Assembly: GCF_005405105.1 (NCBI RefSeq)
Contig: NZ_BJDK01000002.1
Coordinates: forward strand, 1 to 46,544
Origin: Lactiplantibacillus dongliensis
GTDB lineage: Bacteria; Bacillota; Bacilli; Lactobacillales; Lactobacillaceae
Length of the DNA: 46,544 nucleotides
Direction of reading: 5' to 3'
Part shown: positions 16,905 through 25,327 of the stretch, piece by piece
How positions within the stretch are numbered: position 1 is the stretch's first letter
Layout of the letters: every line of letters begins with the position of its first letter
Program-made: the position numbers and the translations under genes
The notes under the pieces: model-generated
Seen by the model: the letters and a program-made list of their open reading frames with translations, nothing else
Database searches by the model: none
What the model was told of the DNA's origin: nothing

Positions 16905-17105
16905 ATGGAGAATGTATTTAGTCAGCAGTTGGTAAAATTGCGGCGTCGGCGGAGTTTATCACAGGAACAACTCGCTCACGAACTATTTGTGTCGCGACAG
17001 TCGATTTCAAAGTGGGAGCAGGGTGCAACGTCGCCGGATTTGGATACAGTTGTGAAGCTCGCCAATCTCTTACAAGTGGATCTGAATGAACTGGTCGGGG
17101 GCTAA
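16905..17105 (+). CDS. XRE-family DNA-binding protein, truncated
   Basis: 66 residues. It is almost entirely an XRE helix-turn-helix: LRRRRSLSQEQLAHELFVSRQSISKWEQG, then SPDLDTVVKLANLLQVDLNELVGG. AAAGGGG lies about nine bases before the ATG. The frame stops at TAA (17103-17105), but the same frame then stays open for 49 codons and reads VAEVKEQSYQAVKAL...GWMIFPLPIALGWVVAMG before a second TAA at 17253, as in XRE regulators with a C-terminal membrane tail. So this is a longer regulator cut by a stop; the DNA-binding part could still be made. Confidence 0.75.
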   Translation: MENVFSQQLVKLRRRRSLSQEQLAHELFVSRQSISKWEQGATSPDLDTVVKLANLLQVDLNELVGG

Positions 17106-17390
17106 GTAGCTGAGGTTAAAGAACAGTCTTACCAGGCAGTCAAAGCTTTGCCAGAGGGACAACGACCGATGAATGGCTGGGAATTTCTTTCGAAGAATGG
17201 GTGGATGATTTTCCCCCTACCGATTGCGCTCGGCTGGGTTGTGGCGATGGGTTAACATTAACTAGTGGCCCGATTAAAATGTATGAATTGAAAAGTGGTT
17301 ACCACATGACTAAGATGAGGTTATCATATCGTAGATTTGCTGCCAATCTTGGGTGCTTACGCTGATAATCGCATGATCATGTGTTGTTTG

Positions 17391-17506
17391 CGTAAAGAAT
17401 GGGTATCAAAAAAGACGACCGTGGTCGTCTTTTTATAATAAAATCTGTTGAGTGATGTTGATCGATTAATGAGCGCATGTTAAATCAACGACGATGTTTG
17501 GTTGTA
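17391..17506. repeat. 116-bp perfect direct repeat, copy 1
   Basis: Identical to 18975-19090 over all 116 bp. It contains a terminator hairpin and the last codons (TTKHRR, stop) of the large adhesin read on the minus strand, here detached from any adhesin. A weaker match continues to the left (17370-17390 resembles 18953-18974). Confidence 0.97.
17408..17434. terminator. Terminator in direct-repeat copy 1
   Basis: AAAAAGACGACC-GT-GGTCGTCTTTTT, T-rich on both strands; it serves the AlbA-type gene on the minus strand. Confidence 0.9.
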
Positions 17507-17510
17507 CCGG

Positions 17511-17550
17511 TATCTCCCAGTATCTCCCAGTATCTCCCGGTATCTCCCGA
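17511..17550. repeat. 10-bp tandem repeat TATCTCCCrG (4 units)
   Basis: Four adjacent decamers TATCTCCCAG, TATCTCCCAG, TATCTCCCGG, TATCTCCCGA immediately after direct-repeat copy 1 and before the stop of the AlbA-type gene. Confidence 0.95.
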
Positions 17551-17552
17551 TT

Positions 17553-18866
17553 TTATTGATTTAGTTGGTATTTGACACCACGGGTAACCCCAATTTTTAC
17601 AATTTTTTGAGTATCTATTAATATTTTTAAATATTTATTAGCTGAGCTTTCTTTAACATTTAGTAGTTCTTGTACTTGAATACGTGTAATTGTTGGATGG
17701 GTTGCTAAATAATTGGTAATCTTATTTAATTGTAGCGTGACAATTGTAGTTTTGGGCTGAAGCTCAATATTATTGACTCTGGATTGCTGTGTATAGTTCA
17801 AATTAGGCAGTGTCAGCTTAACAAAGTCTTCCATCGCCAGAATACTAGGTTTCTGACCAGTTCCACGATAGCTATTGAAGATACGACGCATGCCGGTCCC
17901 ATAGTTTTCAATGTACTTTAAACGGAACAAGCAATTGAGAACGTTGTAGTTTCTAGGGACCGATTGGCCGTTCAACATCGCGGCTGGTTGTAGGCCGCCT
18001 GGCAATGGGCCGGGGGACATAATCGTTAAACGGTCGTCGAAGAGTTCGATTTGAACCATTGCGCGGCTAAAGTACGAACGGTGTGCAATTGCACTAATCA
18101 CGGCTTCACGGATTGCAACTATCGGATAACTCTGTTGATCGGTCCGTTGACCAGCACCAGTGATAACGGAAGAGAGCTGATTATTGAGTTTTAAGAAGGC
18201 GAGAACTTCATCAATCTGCTTGGGGATGGGACCACGAACTTCTTTGCGATCTTTGAATTGATCAACAGTTAAACCTTCAAACACGGCGACTTTAACGGAA
18301 AAGTCACATTGGTCACTCATTAAAAAGGCGGTATTGGTGTAGGCGTGACTGTTGCTTAACTGAAAGCCGAGTGCATTTTGCTTAAAGTCTAATTCGGCGG
18401 CGTCAGTCATAATATCTAGATATTTAAACGTCAGGGCTTGTTGTGCTGATTCTGATTTATCATAGGTGCCTAGACTGCTTTGCCGTAACATCTTTTGAAT
18501 ACGTTCAGCGGAAGCTTTAACGGATTCAGAATTATTTCGAATATAGACTTTTCCGTCAAGGGAGTAAGGCTGGTAATCACCGCCTATTACTGAGATACAG
18601 AGCGGGCTATTGTTAGTATGGATAGTGACTAGACCCACTGGACTGGGATAATAGATTGAACTGGTTAGCCAATGACTAATGGTTTCTTCAATCTGATGGG
18701 CTTCGTGAGGTGTAAATGAATGGGTGAGTTGACGTGATTTATCGTTGACACCCAGATAAATGTAGCCGGTCATTTGACCGTTTAGAAAAGCTGCGATTTC
18801 TTTTTTGAGTTTTTCGTTAAACTGTTCTTTGTATTCTAGCTGATTATTTTCATTTGGAAACGGCAT
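17553..18866 (-). CDS. AlbA_2 / HATPase_c_4 family ATP-binding regulator
   Basis: 437 residues. Residues about 8-110 form an AlbA_2 (Schlafen-like) domain: ENNQLEYKEQF, the IAAFLNGQMTGYIYLGVND block and DGKVYIRNNSESVKAS. The middle holds an ATP-binding domain of the RecG-C-terminal type: YPIVAIREAVISAIAHRSYF and DDRLTIMSPGPLPGG. The C-terminal 70 residues are a winged helix (TRIQVQELLNVKESSANKYLKILIDTQKI). Such proteins are thought to act as transcription regulators or in phage defence. The start is odd: the best ribosome site (AAAGGAG) is 27 nt before the ATG and no standard start codon lies at proper distance, so the 5' end may be altered. The gene sits between two 116-bp direct repeats and looks imported. 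Confidence 0.82.
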   Translation of the reverse strand: MPFPNENNQLEYKEQFNEKLKKEIAAFLNGQMTGYIYLGVNDKSRQLTHSFTPHEAHQIEETISHWLTSSIYYPSPVGLVTIHTNNSPLCISVIGGDYQPYSLDGKVYIRNNSESVKASAERIQKMLRQSSLGTYDKSESAQQALTFKYLDIMTDAAELDFKQNALGFQLSNSHAYTNTAFLMSDQCDFSVKVAVFEGLTVDQFKDRKEVRGPIPKQIDEVLAFLKLNNQLSSVITGAGQRTDQQSYPIVAIREAVISAIAHRSYFSRAMVQIELFDDRLTIMSPGPLPGGLQPAAMLNGQSVPRNYNVLNCLFRLKYIENYGTGMRRIFNSYRGTGQKPSILAMEDFVKLTLPNLNYTQQSRVNNIELQPKTTIVTLQLNKITNYLATHPTITRIQVQELLNVKESSANKYLKILIDTQKIVKIGVTRGVKYQLNQ

Positions 18867-18974
18867 ATCTTGTTCAGTTAAGATAACGTCCAGCTCCTTT
18901 GAAAGTGACGGTAGTAACTAATGATAGTCTGCCGCCAATTCGGAGTAGGCAATAGCATGATTGTGTAGTGTTTT

Positions 18975-19090
18975 CGTAAAGAATGGGTATCAAAAAAGAC
19001 GACCGTGGTCGTCTTTTTATAATAAAATCTGTTGAGTGATGTTGATCGATTAATGAGCGCATGTTAAATCAACGACGATGTTTGGTTGTA
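18975..19090. repeat. 116-bp perfect direct repeat, copy 2
   Basis: Same sequence as 17391-17506. This copy is in the ancestral context: it covers the last codons of the adhesin (to 19069) and that gene's terminator. Confidence 0.97.
18992..19018. terminator. Terminator of the large adhesin (repeat copy 2)
   Basis: Same hairpin as in copy 1, about 50 nt past the adhesin stop on the minus strand. Confidence 0.9.
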
Positions 19091-22000
19091 AGCACTGAAA
19101 TACTAATTAAACCACTTAGCGCTAAGAGAAGATGTCCTAATATCGATAGTGACTGATTTGTTCTTGAACTAGTTTGAGGTAGCTTGGTCATTGACTGTTT
19201 AAGGTGACCGTCTTGACTCATGGCTAATAAATCTGAATGGTTGCTAATCGATACATCGTTAATCAAGTGTTGCTGTGATTTGGTCATTGAAACTTGGTTA
19301 GTAAGATTTCCTTTCGAGATTTGTTGACGGTTACTGGTTGTCTTTGGATGCTTAGTCATTATTATTGGTTGCTGGTTAGCAGTTAAATTGTTATCAGTTA
19401 TCGGCGGTGTTAAATGTTCTGGTTCTGGTGTTGGTTGTGGGTCAGTCACTGGTAATACTGGTTTTGGTGGTTGCTCTGGATCAGGTCTATCTGGTGTCTC
19501 AGCTGCTAAAACTGTGATAGTGACAGTCGTCGTTGCTTTGCCATAGCTATATGTTACCAAATAATTTCCAGCACTGGTTGTATCGACACCATCAGTTGTC
19601 ACTTTGATTTCAGAGAACTTAACTTTTTGACCGTTTTTATCAATCGCATTAATAAAGTTGTCTTGAGGTTGCCAAGAATCGCCAATTGTTAACGTACTGT
19701 TTTTGGCGCTAATCGTTGTAGGGGCCTGAACGGTAACTACTGCACTGGCAGTTGTTTCATTTTCCATAGCATCATGATAGGAATAAGTCACCAAGTAATT
19801 TCCTGGCTGATTGGTGTTGACACCAGTAGTTGTTATCTTAAGCTGGGAAAAGGCAATTGACTGATTGTTTTCATCAGTAGCACTGACGAAGTTATCTTGG
19901 GGTTGCCAAGACTCACCAACTGTTAAATAGCTATCTTTGGTTGTAATAGTGACTGGTGACTGGACCGTAACTGTTGCGGTAGCGGTTGTCTCGTTACCAA
20001 CAGCATCTAAATAACGATAAGTTACTAGATACTTTCCAGGTTTAGTTGTATCGACAGCATCAGTCGGGTAACTTAACTGATTTAGTGATAGTTTCTTACC
20101 ATTAACGTCAGTAGCCGCGACAAAGTTGGCTTGTGGGTCCCACTTGTCGGCGTATCTAAGTGTTGAATTCTTAACTGAAATCGTAGCTTTACTGGTCACG
20201 CTGACTTGAACTTGGACTGTTGGCAGACCGTTATAACTGTAGCTCACCGTATAAGTACCAGGCTTGGTTAAAGTGGTTGTCAGTTGGTCATCGTCATTAT
20301 TGCGCATTTCAAATGTGACTTGATTCGTGATATCGTTGCCTTTTTGATCCAGTGCACGCTTTAGATTGGTGGCGGCTTGCCAGTTGTCGGTCGTCTTTAC
20401 AGCGATTTGGTTGTCTTTTAATTGGATACCGCAAACAATTACTTTAAAACCATTTGAATCAATAGCGTCACCGGTTGAATTAACCATTGGAATTATATTT
20501 TCAGCACTGTCGAATAAATGATAGCTGACATAGTAGGTTCCTAATTGGTTTGTATCGACTTTTGCGGTAACGTTTTGTTCGGTTAAATCAATTCGTGTTT
20601 GACCATCAACATCAACAATCTTGGTCAAGTTATCAGTTGGCCGCCACTGATCCCCTAGATTGATAGATAGGTCGGTTCCTGAAACTTGAGCCGCTGATTG
20701 AATAACATGAATCTGAGCAGTGATATCGGTAGGAAAGTAGTTGAACATGTCATGATAAGTAATTTTGTATATTTTATTTGGAACTGTTAGATCAATATTA
20801 GCCAGTATATTGCCTTTTTCGTCAACGATAGTTGGTTTTAGTTTCTCAACACTCACTTGAGTTCCATCAGGTATAGCGGCACTTATAAGATTATCGGCCG
20901 GTTGCCAGGTTGTTTTGGGGCCAACGTACAAGGTAAGGTCTTTTGCATCAACCCATTTGTGGCGAGTGTAGGTATAAGTCTGGTCAATTGTCGAATCTGG
21001 TCCGTATTGCTTCATTAGTTCTGAAGAACTGTAACTGATATTGGTAGTGGTGTTTAGCCAGTTATCAGTGTACATGAGATTAGCATCTTTATCGGAACCA
21101 AGGTTAGCGTTAGAGCCATCTGCCAACTCTAGCTTAAAATTAGGGTTTAGAGTAATCGTTTTTAGATAAGCATTTTGAAAAAACATCGGAAAATTTGTCG
21201 TGTTGATTACTTGAACATTATGCATATCAAAGCCTGACAAGTCCAAACTTGTTGCAAAAGAAGTAGCAAACATACCAGCTGCCTGTGTCAATGAAGTACT
21301 TTTAAAGTTAGATAAATTAAGGTCTGATAGTCCTGTGTACCAAAATTGCATTGACATATCGGTTACCTTTTCAGTATTAAAGCTAGATACATTTAGATTT
21401 TCAAGGCCTGCACAACGTGCAAACATTAGACTCATGTCGGTAACGTTACTCGTATCGAAATTTGATAAATCCAGTGTTGTAAGTTTTTCATCACCAGCAA
21501 ACATACCAGACATACTAGTAACTTTATGAGTATCAAAGCTAGTCAAATTTAAACTATTAAGCCTAAAACACCAGTGAAACATAGACTGCATAGTAGTTGC
21601 ATTTGCAGTTTTAAAGTTTGAAACGTCTAGATTTTCACCTCTGTAATCAAAAAAGAGATAAGAAAAATTACTTACTTGACTAGTATCGAGATAATTTAGA
21701 TTCTGAATGCTAGTGGCGTCAGGTAAGTGCGAGAATAGCCCAGATACATCTTTTTCGGCGATGACAGTACCTTCAAGAATAACGTTTTTAATTTTATAAA
21801 ATGGTTTGTTTGGAAGCTTTAGTTCCCCAAGAAACCAGGGAATTGTTCCAAATTGCGGGACCCCATCATCATTAAGTACGCTACTGACTTCAGTAGCCGG
21901 TAATGTTCCAGCGCCTAAGTGCAGTATCTGGTCTTGATCAACCCACCATTCTGAGCCCGTATGTGGGTCACCATAAATACCACTATCCAAGTTGGTTTCG

Positions 22001-22686
22001 TCATGGTAGCCAGCGTAGTCAGTATCTGCGATTGGCAAATCAGCAATTGTTGTTGCTTTAATCTGTTCAATTGCTGGTGTATAGCTGACGGTAAAATTTT
22101 TATAGTTTGCGGTATTGGACAGTTGATTATTTACTGGCGACTTAGTAAAGTTAGTTTTTACACGAAAACTGTTAGCGCTTTCATTTTTGCCAATAGCTAT
22201 TGTTTCTACGTCATCTTTAATGTTAGCGGGTTTAATTTTAGATGTATCTGTTGTCTCTGACGCTAGTTTTTCTTTAATGGGTGGTGTCATGCTTTCAGAG
22301 TTACTGGTATTTGAGTGTTCCTTTGCTGTTTCAGTGGGAATTGGTTCTTCTGTCTTTTGTTCATCAACAATTGTTTCAGATTTTGTGGATGGGTCGGTTG
22401 TTGATGAAAATTGTAGCTGGTCTTCTTCTGTAGCTGGCGCTGATGGTTCAGATTTAGGTCCTGATTCCTGAGGTGTTCGACTTAGAGGTACAGCTGTATC
22501 TGTTTGATAACTTGTATCGGTTGTGGTGGCGCTGGTAATCGTAGTAGTCGAATCAGTATCATTAGTGTCAGCTTGAACGTTGAGGCTTGCCGACTGCCAT
22601 ATTAATAATGATAGGCTAGTGAAAAGCCAAAAGCGTCCTTTCTTGTACATTTTATAATGGATATTGGTATCGGTGGCTACTTTCAT
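19069..22686 (-). CDS. Giant adhesin: KxYKxGKxW signal, BspA-type LRRs, Ig-like repeats, LPQTS anchor
   Basis: 1205 residues from the ATG at 22686, which has GAGGGGGA eight bases upstream; a start 11 codons earlier lacks one. The signal peptide has the KxYKxGKxW form (HYKMYKKGRFWLF). Next come a Ser/Thr/Glu-rich region (to about residue 190), a globular part, and roughly five BspA/DUF285 leucine-rich units (SMF-x6-L-x2-L-x-L-S-x-FDT-x-x-V-T-D-M). Then six or so Ig-like repeats follow, the last three near-identical (SWQPQDNF, GKYLVTYRY/GNYLVTYSY), a Pro-rich linker, LPQTSS, a membrane helix and KHRR. LPQTSS lacks the Glu of the usual LPQTxE site. It should be exported and wall-bound; binding target unknown. 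Its domain set parallels the adhesin at 31711. Confidence 0.9.
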   Translation of the reverse strand: MKVATDTNIHYKMYKKGRFWLFTSLSLLIWQSASLNVQADTNDTDSTTTITSATTTDTSYQTDTAVPLSRTPQESGPKSEPSAPATEEDQLQFSSTTDPSTKSETIVDEQKTEEPIPTETAKEHSNTSNSESMTPPIKEKLASETTDTSKIKPANIKDDVETIAIGKNESANSFRVKTNFTKSPVNNQLSNTANYKNFTVSYTPAIEQIKATTIADLPIADTDYAGYHDETNLDSGIYGDPHTGSEWWVDQDQILHLGAGTLPATEVSSVLNDDGVPQFGTIPWFLGELKLPNKPFYKIKNVILEGTVIAEKDVSGLFSHLPDATSIQNLNYLDTSQVSNFSYLFFDYRGENLDVSNFKTANATTMQSMFHWCFRLNSLNLTSFDTHKVTSMSGMFAGDEKLTTLDLSNFDTSNVTDMSLMFARCAGLENLNVSSFNTEKVTDMSMQFWYTGLSDLNLSNFKSTSLTQAAGMFATSFATSLDLSGFDMHNVQVINTTNFPMFFQNAYLKTITLNPNFKLELADGSNANLGSDKDANLMYTDNWLNTTTNISYSSSELMKQYGPDSTIDQTYTYTRHKWVDAKDLTLYVGPKTTWQPADNLISAAIPDGTQVSVEKLKPTIVDEKGNILANIDLTVPNKIYKITYHDMFNYFPTDITAQIHVIQSAAQVSGTDLSINLGDQWRPTDNLTKIVDVDGQTRIDLTEQNVTAKVDTNQLGTYYVSYHLFDSAENIIPMVNSTGDAIDSNGFKVIVCGIQLKDNQIAVKTTDNWQAATNLKRALDQKGNDITNQVTFEMRNNDDDQLTTTLTKPGTYTVSYSYNGLPTVQVQVSVTSKATISVKNSTLRYADKWDPQANFVAATDVNGKKLSLNQLSYPTDAVDTTKPGKYLVTYRYLDAVGNETTATATVTVQSPVTITTKDSYLTVGESWQPQDNFVSATDENNQSIAFSQLKITTTGVNTNQPGNYLVTYSYHDAMENETTASAVVTVQAPTTISAKNSTLTIGDSWQPQDNFINAIDKNGQKVKFSEIKVTTDGVDTTSAGNYLVTYSYGKATTTVTITVLAAETPDRPDPEQPPKPVLPVTDPQPTPEPEHLTPPITDNNLTANQQPIIMTKHPKTTSNRQQISKGNLTNQVSMTKSQQHLINDVSISNHSDLLAMSQDGHLKQSMTKLPQTSSRTNQSLSILGHLLLALSGLISISVLTTKHRR

Positions 22687-22831
22687 AAGAATATCCCCCT
22701 CGCAATTATTTGTGAACAATCCTAATTAAATAGTTAATAGTAGTCCTCTTTATTTTAACATGTGGATGATTTTAAACCTATATCATAATTGAAAGTTGGT
22801 CCTAAATAGGGTTGCAGATTATTGCGAATGT

Positions 22832-22975
22832 AGGCTTGGAGCTAGTTAAAGTGGCGCCTGCTGGTTGGCTTATAAAGTGCCGGAATACCATGAGTCATTT
22901 TGAAGCCCAATCCGGTCTTCCAAACTTAAGTACGAGTGGTGATTTAGTCCAACTAGCACTAAACGGATTATCTCT
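22832..22975 (+). repeat. Dispersed hairpin element, copy E (degenerate)
   Basis: It aligns with copy D (31061-31230) through its left two thirds: GGCTTGG...TAGTT, GCGCCTGCTGGTTGG, CCGGAA, CATTTTGAAGCCC, CGGTCTTC and GTACGAGTGG. The right terminal arm is lost. It lies upstream of the adhesin at 19069-22686. Nothing else is seen in the 22687-23003 gap. Confidence 0.65.
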
Positions 22976-23003
22976 GTATCAATGAAAAATAGGGTCAAAA
23001 TAA

Positions 23004-23042
23004 ATCCCCAGTCTTAACATAACAAGCGCTAAGACTGGGGAT
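23004..23042 (-). terminator. Terminator of the nucleoside hydrolase operon
   Basis: A perfect 13-bp stem ATCCCCAGTCTTA / TAAGACTGGGGAT with a 13-nt loop; on the minus strand TTTATTTT follows. Confidence 0.85.
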
Positions 23043-23060
23043 GAACGATCATCTAATAAT

Positions 23061-23315
23061 CTAAAAAATCCGCCGAAACCAAATTAAACCGAGTACCACA
23101 TCTAAAATCATAATTAAGCCTATTAGTAGAAAGAAACGTTTCAAAGCTGGTGAGCTGTAAGCTTTTGACAGTTGAACCGATCCCCAACTGAGCGGTAAAG
23201 CCGTTAAGATCATCGTAGCGAGCGGCCAACTAGACCAGCCGAACGCGGCTAAAATAACCCCAGCTGAAATCAAAATTCCGCCGAATTGTAAGATCCAGGT
23301 ATTTTCTGGTTTCAT
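23061..23315 (-). CDS. Small membrane protein, coupled to iunH
   Basis: 84 residues from the ATG at 23315, whose first base is the last base of the iunH stop codon, so translation is probably coupled. Three hydrophobic helices are visible (GGILISAGVILAAF, LATMILTALPLSWGSV, FFLLIGLIMILDVVLGLIWF). I do not recognise the family. Its place as the last gene of a nucleoside-hydrolase operon hints at an accessory role, but that is a guess. Confidence 0.75.
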   Translation of the reverse strand: MKPENTWILQFGGILISAGVILAAFGWSSWPLATMILTALPLSWGSVQLSKAYSSPALKRFFLLIGLIMILDVVLGLIWFRRIF

Positions 23316-24226
23316 TAGCTGATTGCGGCAACGGTGGTTAAGAACCATTGGTTAAACGCTGGCGCATCGATATCGACACAGACATTAGCGTTTGTGCGGC
23401 CATCATGATAGGCGCCACGAATATCGCCGACCGTTTCACCAATCGCCGGGCCGTCAGTTTGAATGTCAATCCACATTGCCTCAGTCGTGAATGCTTCCGG
23501 ATGTAATAAGTAAAAGAGCGTATTAACATCATGCATGGGTACCCCGGTCTGGTCGCCATCGCCATAATGTGTGAAGAGGGCGTGCAACATAGTCCCAGTC
23601 CGACCTAAAGTTGGCAACGTCTGCATGGTTGCTGAGGTTAACAAAGCTTTCATCGTGACATCGAGGCCGACCATCGTAATCGGAATCCCTGAGGCATACA
23701 TAATGGCGGCTGCGTGCGGATCGGTGAAGACGTTGAATTCGGCGGCACTGGTCATGTTGCCTTTACCGAGTGCCCCGCCCATCGCCACGATGCGTTTAAT
23801 ATGCGGGATGACTTCGGGGTAGGTCTTCAAAAGTAAGCCGATGTTCGTATAGGAGCCAGTTGGGACTAGCGTAAGTGGTTCGGGTGCCGCTAATAACGTA
23901 TCACGTAAGGCTTCGACCGCGGTCATTGGTAGCGGCTTGGGCAAATCAGTTGGAAAGTCATAGCCTGGCATCCCAGATTCGCCATGAATCCGGGCCGCAT
24001 CTTCAAAGGGCTTAATCAGTGGTTGTGCGGCGCCTTCAGCAACGGGTACGTTACTATTGAAGAAACGCACGAGTTTTAACGCATTCAACGTCGTTTTATC
24101 AACGGTAACATTGCCGGCAACGGCCGTGAGTAATTGTAACTCTAAGTCGGGATGGTTCAGGGCAATCGTGATGGCTGCGGCGTCATCAATTCCAGGATCG
24201 GTGTCCATAATTAGTTTGATTGGCAT
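23315..24226 (-). CDS. iunH: Nucleoside hydrolase (IunH/RihC family)
   Basis: 303 residues, the family's usual length. The N-terminal DTDPGIDDAAAI carries the calcium-binding Asp cluster of inosine-uridine nucleoside hydrolases. The core motifs TGSYTNIGLLL and MGGALGKGNMTSAAEFNVFTDPHAA and the last calcium Asp in MHDVNTLFYLL (His-Asp) are also present. It should split ribonucleosides into base and ribose in the cytoplasm for salvage. GAGGAGG lies before the ATG, within an 18-nt gap after the oxidoreductase gene; the next gene overlaps the stop. Exact nucleoside preference is not readable. Confidence 0.93.
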   Translation of the reverse strand: MPIKLIMDTDPGIDDAAAITIALNHPDLELQLLTAVAGNVTVDKTTLNALKLVRFFNSNVPVAEGAAQPLIKPFEDAARIHGESGMPGYDFPTDLPKPLPMTAVEALRDTLLAAPEPLTLVPTGSYTNIGLLLKTYPEVIPHIKRIVAMGGALGKGNMTSAAEFNVFTDPHAAAIMYASGIPITMVGLDVTMKALLTSATMQTLPTLGRTGTMLHALFTHYGDGDQTGVPMHDVNTLFYLLHPEAFTTEAMWIDIQTDGPAIGETVGDIRGAYHDGRTNANVCVDIDAPAFNQWFLTTVAAIS

Positions 24227-24244
24227 AGCAATTCCTCCTCGTAT

Positions 24245-25195
24245 TTAAAACCATTGCTGGTAACAAGCTTCGATTAATTGGATGGTGCGTTTTGTCATGG
24301 CCGGTGTCATGACAGGACTCGTTGTTTGACCGCTCGTGAGTAGCTGACAAAAGTGATCGATTTCAAACCGAAATTCACTTTGTTGATCAGCGTGGAGCAT
24401 TTGTATGGGTTGGCCGGTTAGTGCTAAAGTCGCGTGATCCGTTTTCCAGTAGTCAGGAATCGTCAAGGTGCCTAGGTCACCATGAATGACCATCTGGCTA
24501 GGCTGCGGTTGCGCTGACGTGATCAATAAGTTTACTAGACAGTCACCAAACTGCAAGCTGAGTGCAGCTTGGGTATCTGTTAAGCCCGCCGGAATCGTCG
24601 CGACGCCGGTCATCGTTAAATCAGTCGGTGCAAATAAGTATTGTAAGTAGTCGAGCGGATAAGCACCACTGCCATATAAAGCGCCGCCACCCGCCGCCCG
24701 ATTGGTGAACCAGCCAGTTGGATTGCCGCTAGGATGGTATTCGGTAATATTAATTGTCCGCACATGTCCCAGCGTTCCGGCCGTCAGTAAATGCTTGACT
24801 TGCTGTGTAATCGGTAAAAAGATGGCCTTTTGTGCTGCCATTAATAAGACTTGTTCTTGTGCAGCTAAGTCGAACAAAGTCTGCGTCTGGTCAGCAGTTA
24901 GAGTGAACGGCTTTTCGAGTAAGACGGGTTTGTGGTGCTGCAAGGCCAGCTTGGCTAACGGAAAGTGTCCAGCGTTGTAAGTTGGAATATAAACGGCATC
25001 AAGTTGCGGATCATTCAATAAGGTTTCGTAATCGTCATAGACAGTCGGTAACTGACAACGTAACGCTAAGGCTTCGGCTTTGACCCGTGACCGAGCGGCG
25101 ATGGCTTGCGGCGTTGCCAAGGATGACTCACGCATGCCGGCAACCACACGGGGCACAATTGAAGCGGCACTTAAAATTCCAAAGTTAACGGACAT
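24245..25195 (-). CDS. Gfo/Idh/MocA family NAD(P)-dependent oxidoreductase
   Basis: 316 residues from the ATG at 25195 with AAAGGGG eight bases upstream; the earlier start at 25216 falls within the ribosome site. The Rossmann fold opens with NFGILSAASIVPRVV, the cofactor-site YIPTYNAGHF follows, and the family hallmark is EKP in VLLEKPFTL. The C-terminal half is the substrate-binding beta-sheet domain (TEYHPSGNPTGWFTNRAAGGGALYGSGAYPLDYLQYL). The substrate is probably a sugar or polyol derivative. It is the first gene of the iunH operon, which would fit processing of the released sugar, by inference only. Confidence 0.88.
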   Translation of the reverse strand: MSVNFGILSAASIVPRVVAGMRESSLATPQAIAARSRVKAEALALRCQLPTVYDDYETLLNDPQLDAVYIPTYNAGHFPLAKLALQHHKPVLLEKPFTLTADQTQTLFDLAAQEQVLLMAAQKAIFLPITQQVKHLLTAGTLGHVRTINITEYHPSGNPTGWFTNRAAGGGALYGSGAYPLDYLQYLFAPTDLTMTGVATIPAGLTDTQAALSLQFGDCLVNLLITSAQPQPSQMVIHGDLGTLTIPDYWKTDHATLALTGQPIQMLHADQQSEFRFEIDHFCQLLTSGQTTSPVMTPAMTKRTIQLIEACYQQWF

Positions 25196-25327
25196 TTTCC
25201 CAACCCCTTTTTTCAAAATGACTTACCATTATTTTAGCATAACTCCAGCTATGAATCCGATTGCATTTCGTGCTGGTAAGGCGTAGCATGGCAGTAATTA
25301 ATTGAGGATAATGGGAGGCCAAAACTT

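Noticed and set aside
16723-16935. 70-aa plus-strand open frame before the XRE gene
   Set aside because: It overlaps the XRE start and promoter, has many Cys/Trp and no recognisable pattern or ribosome site; the sequence includes an AlbA fossil on the other strand.
18874-19062. 62-aa minus-strand open frame between adhesin and AlbA-type gene
   Set aside because: Much of it is the 116-bp direct repeat and its terminator; no homology seen.
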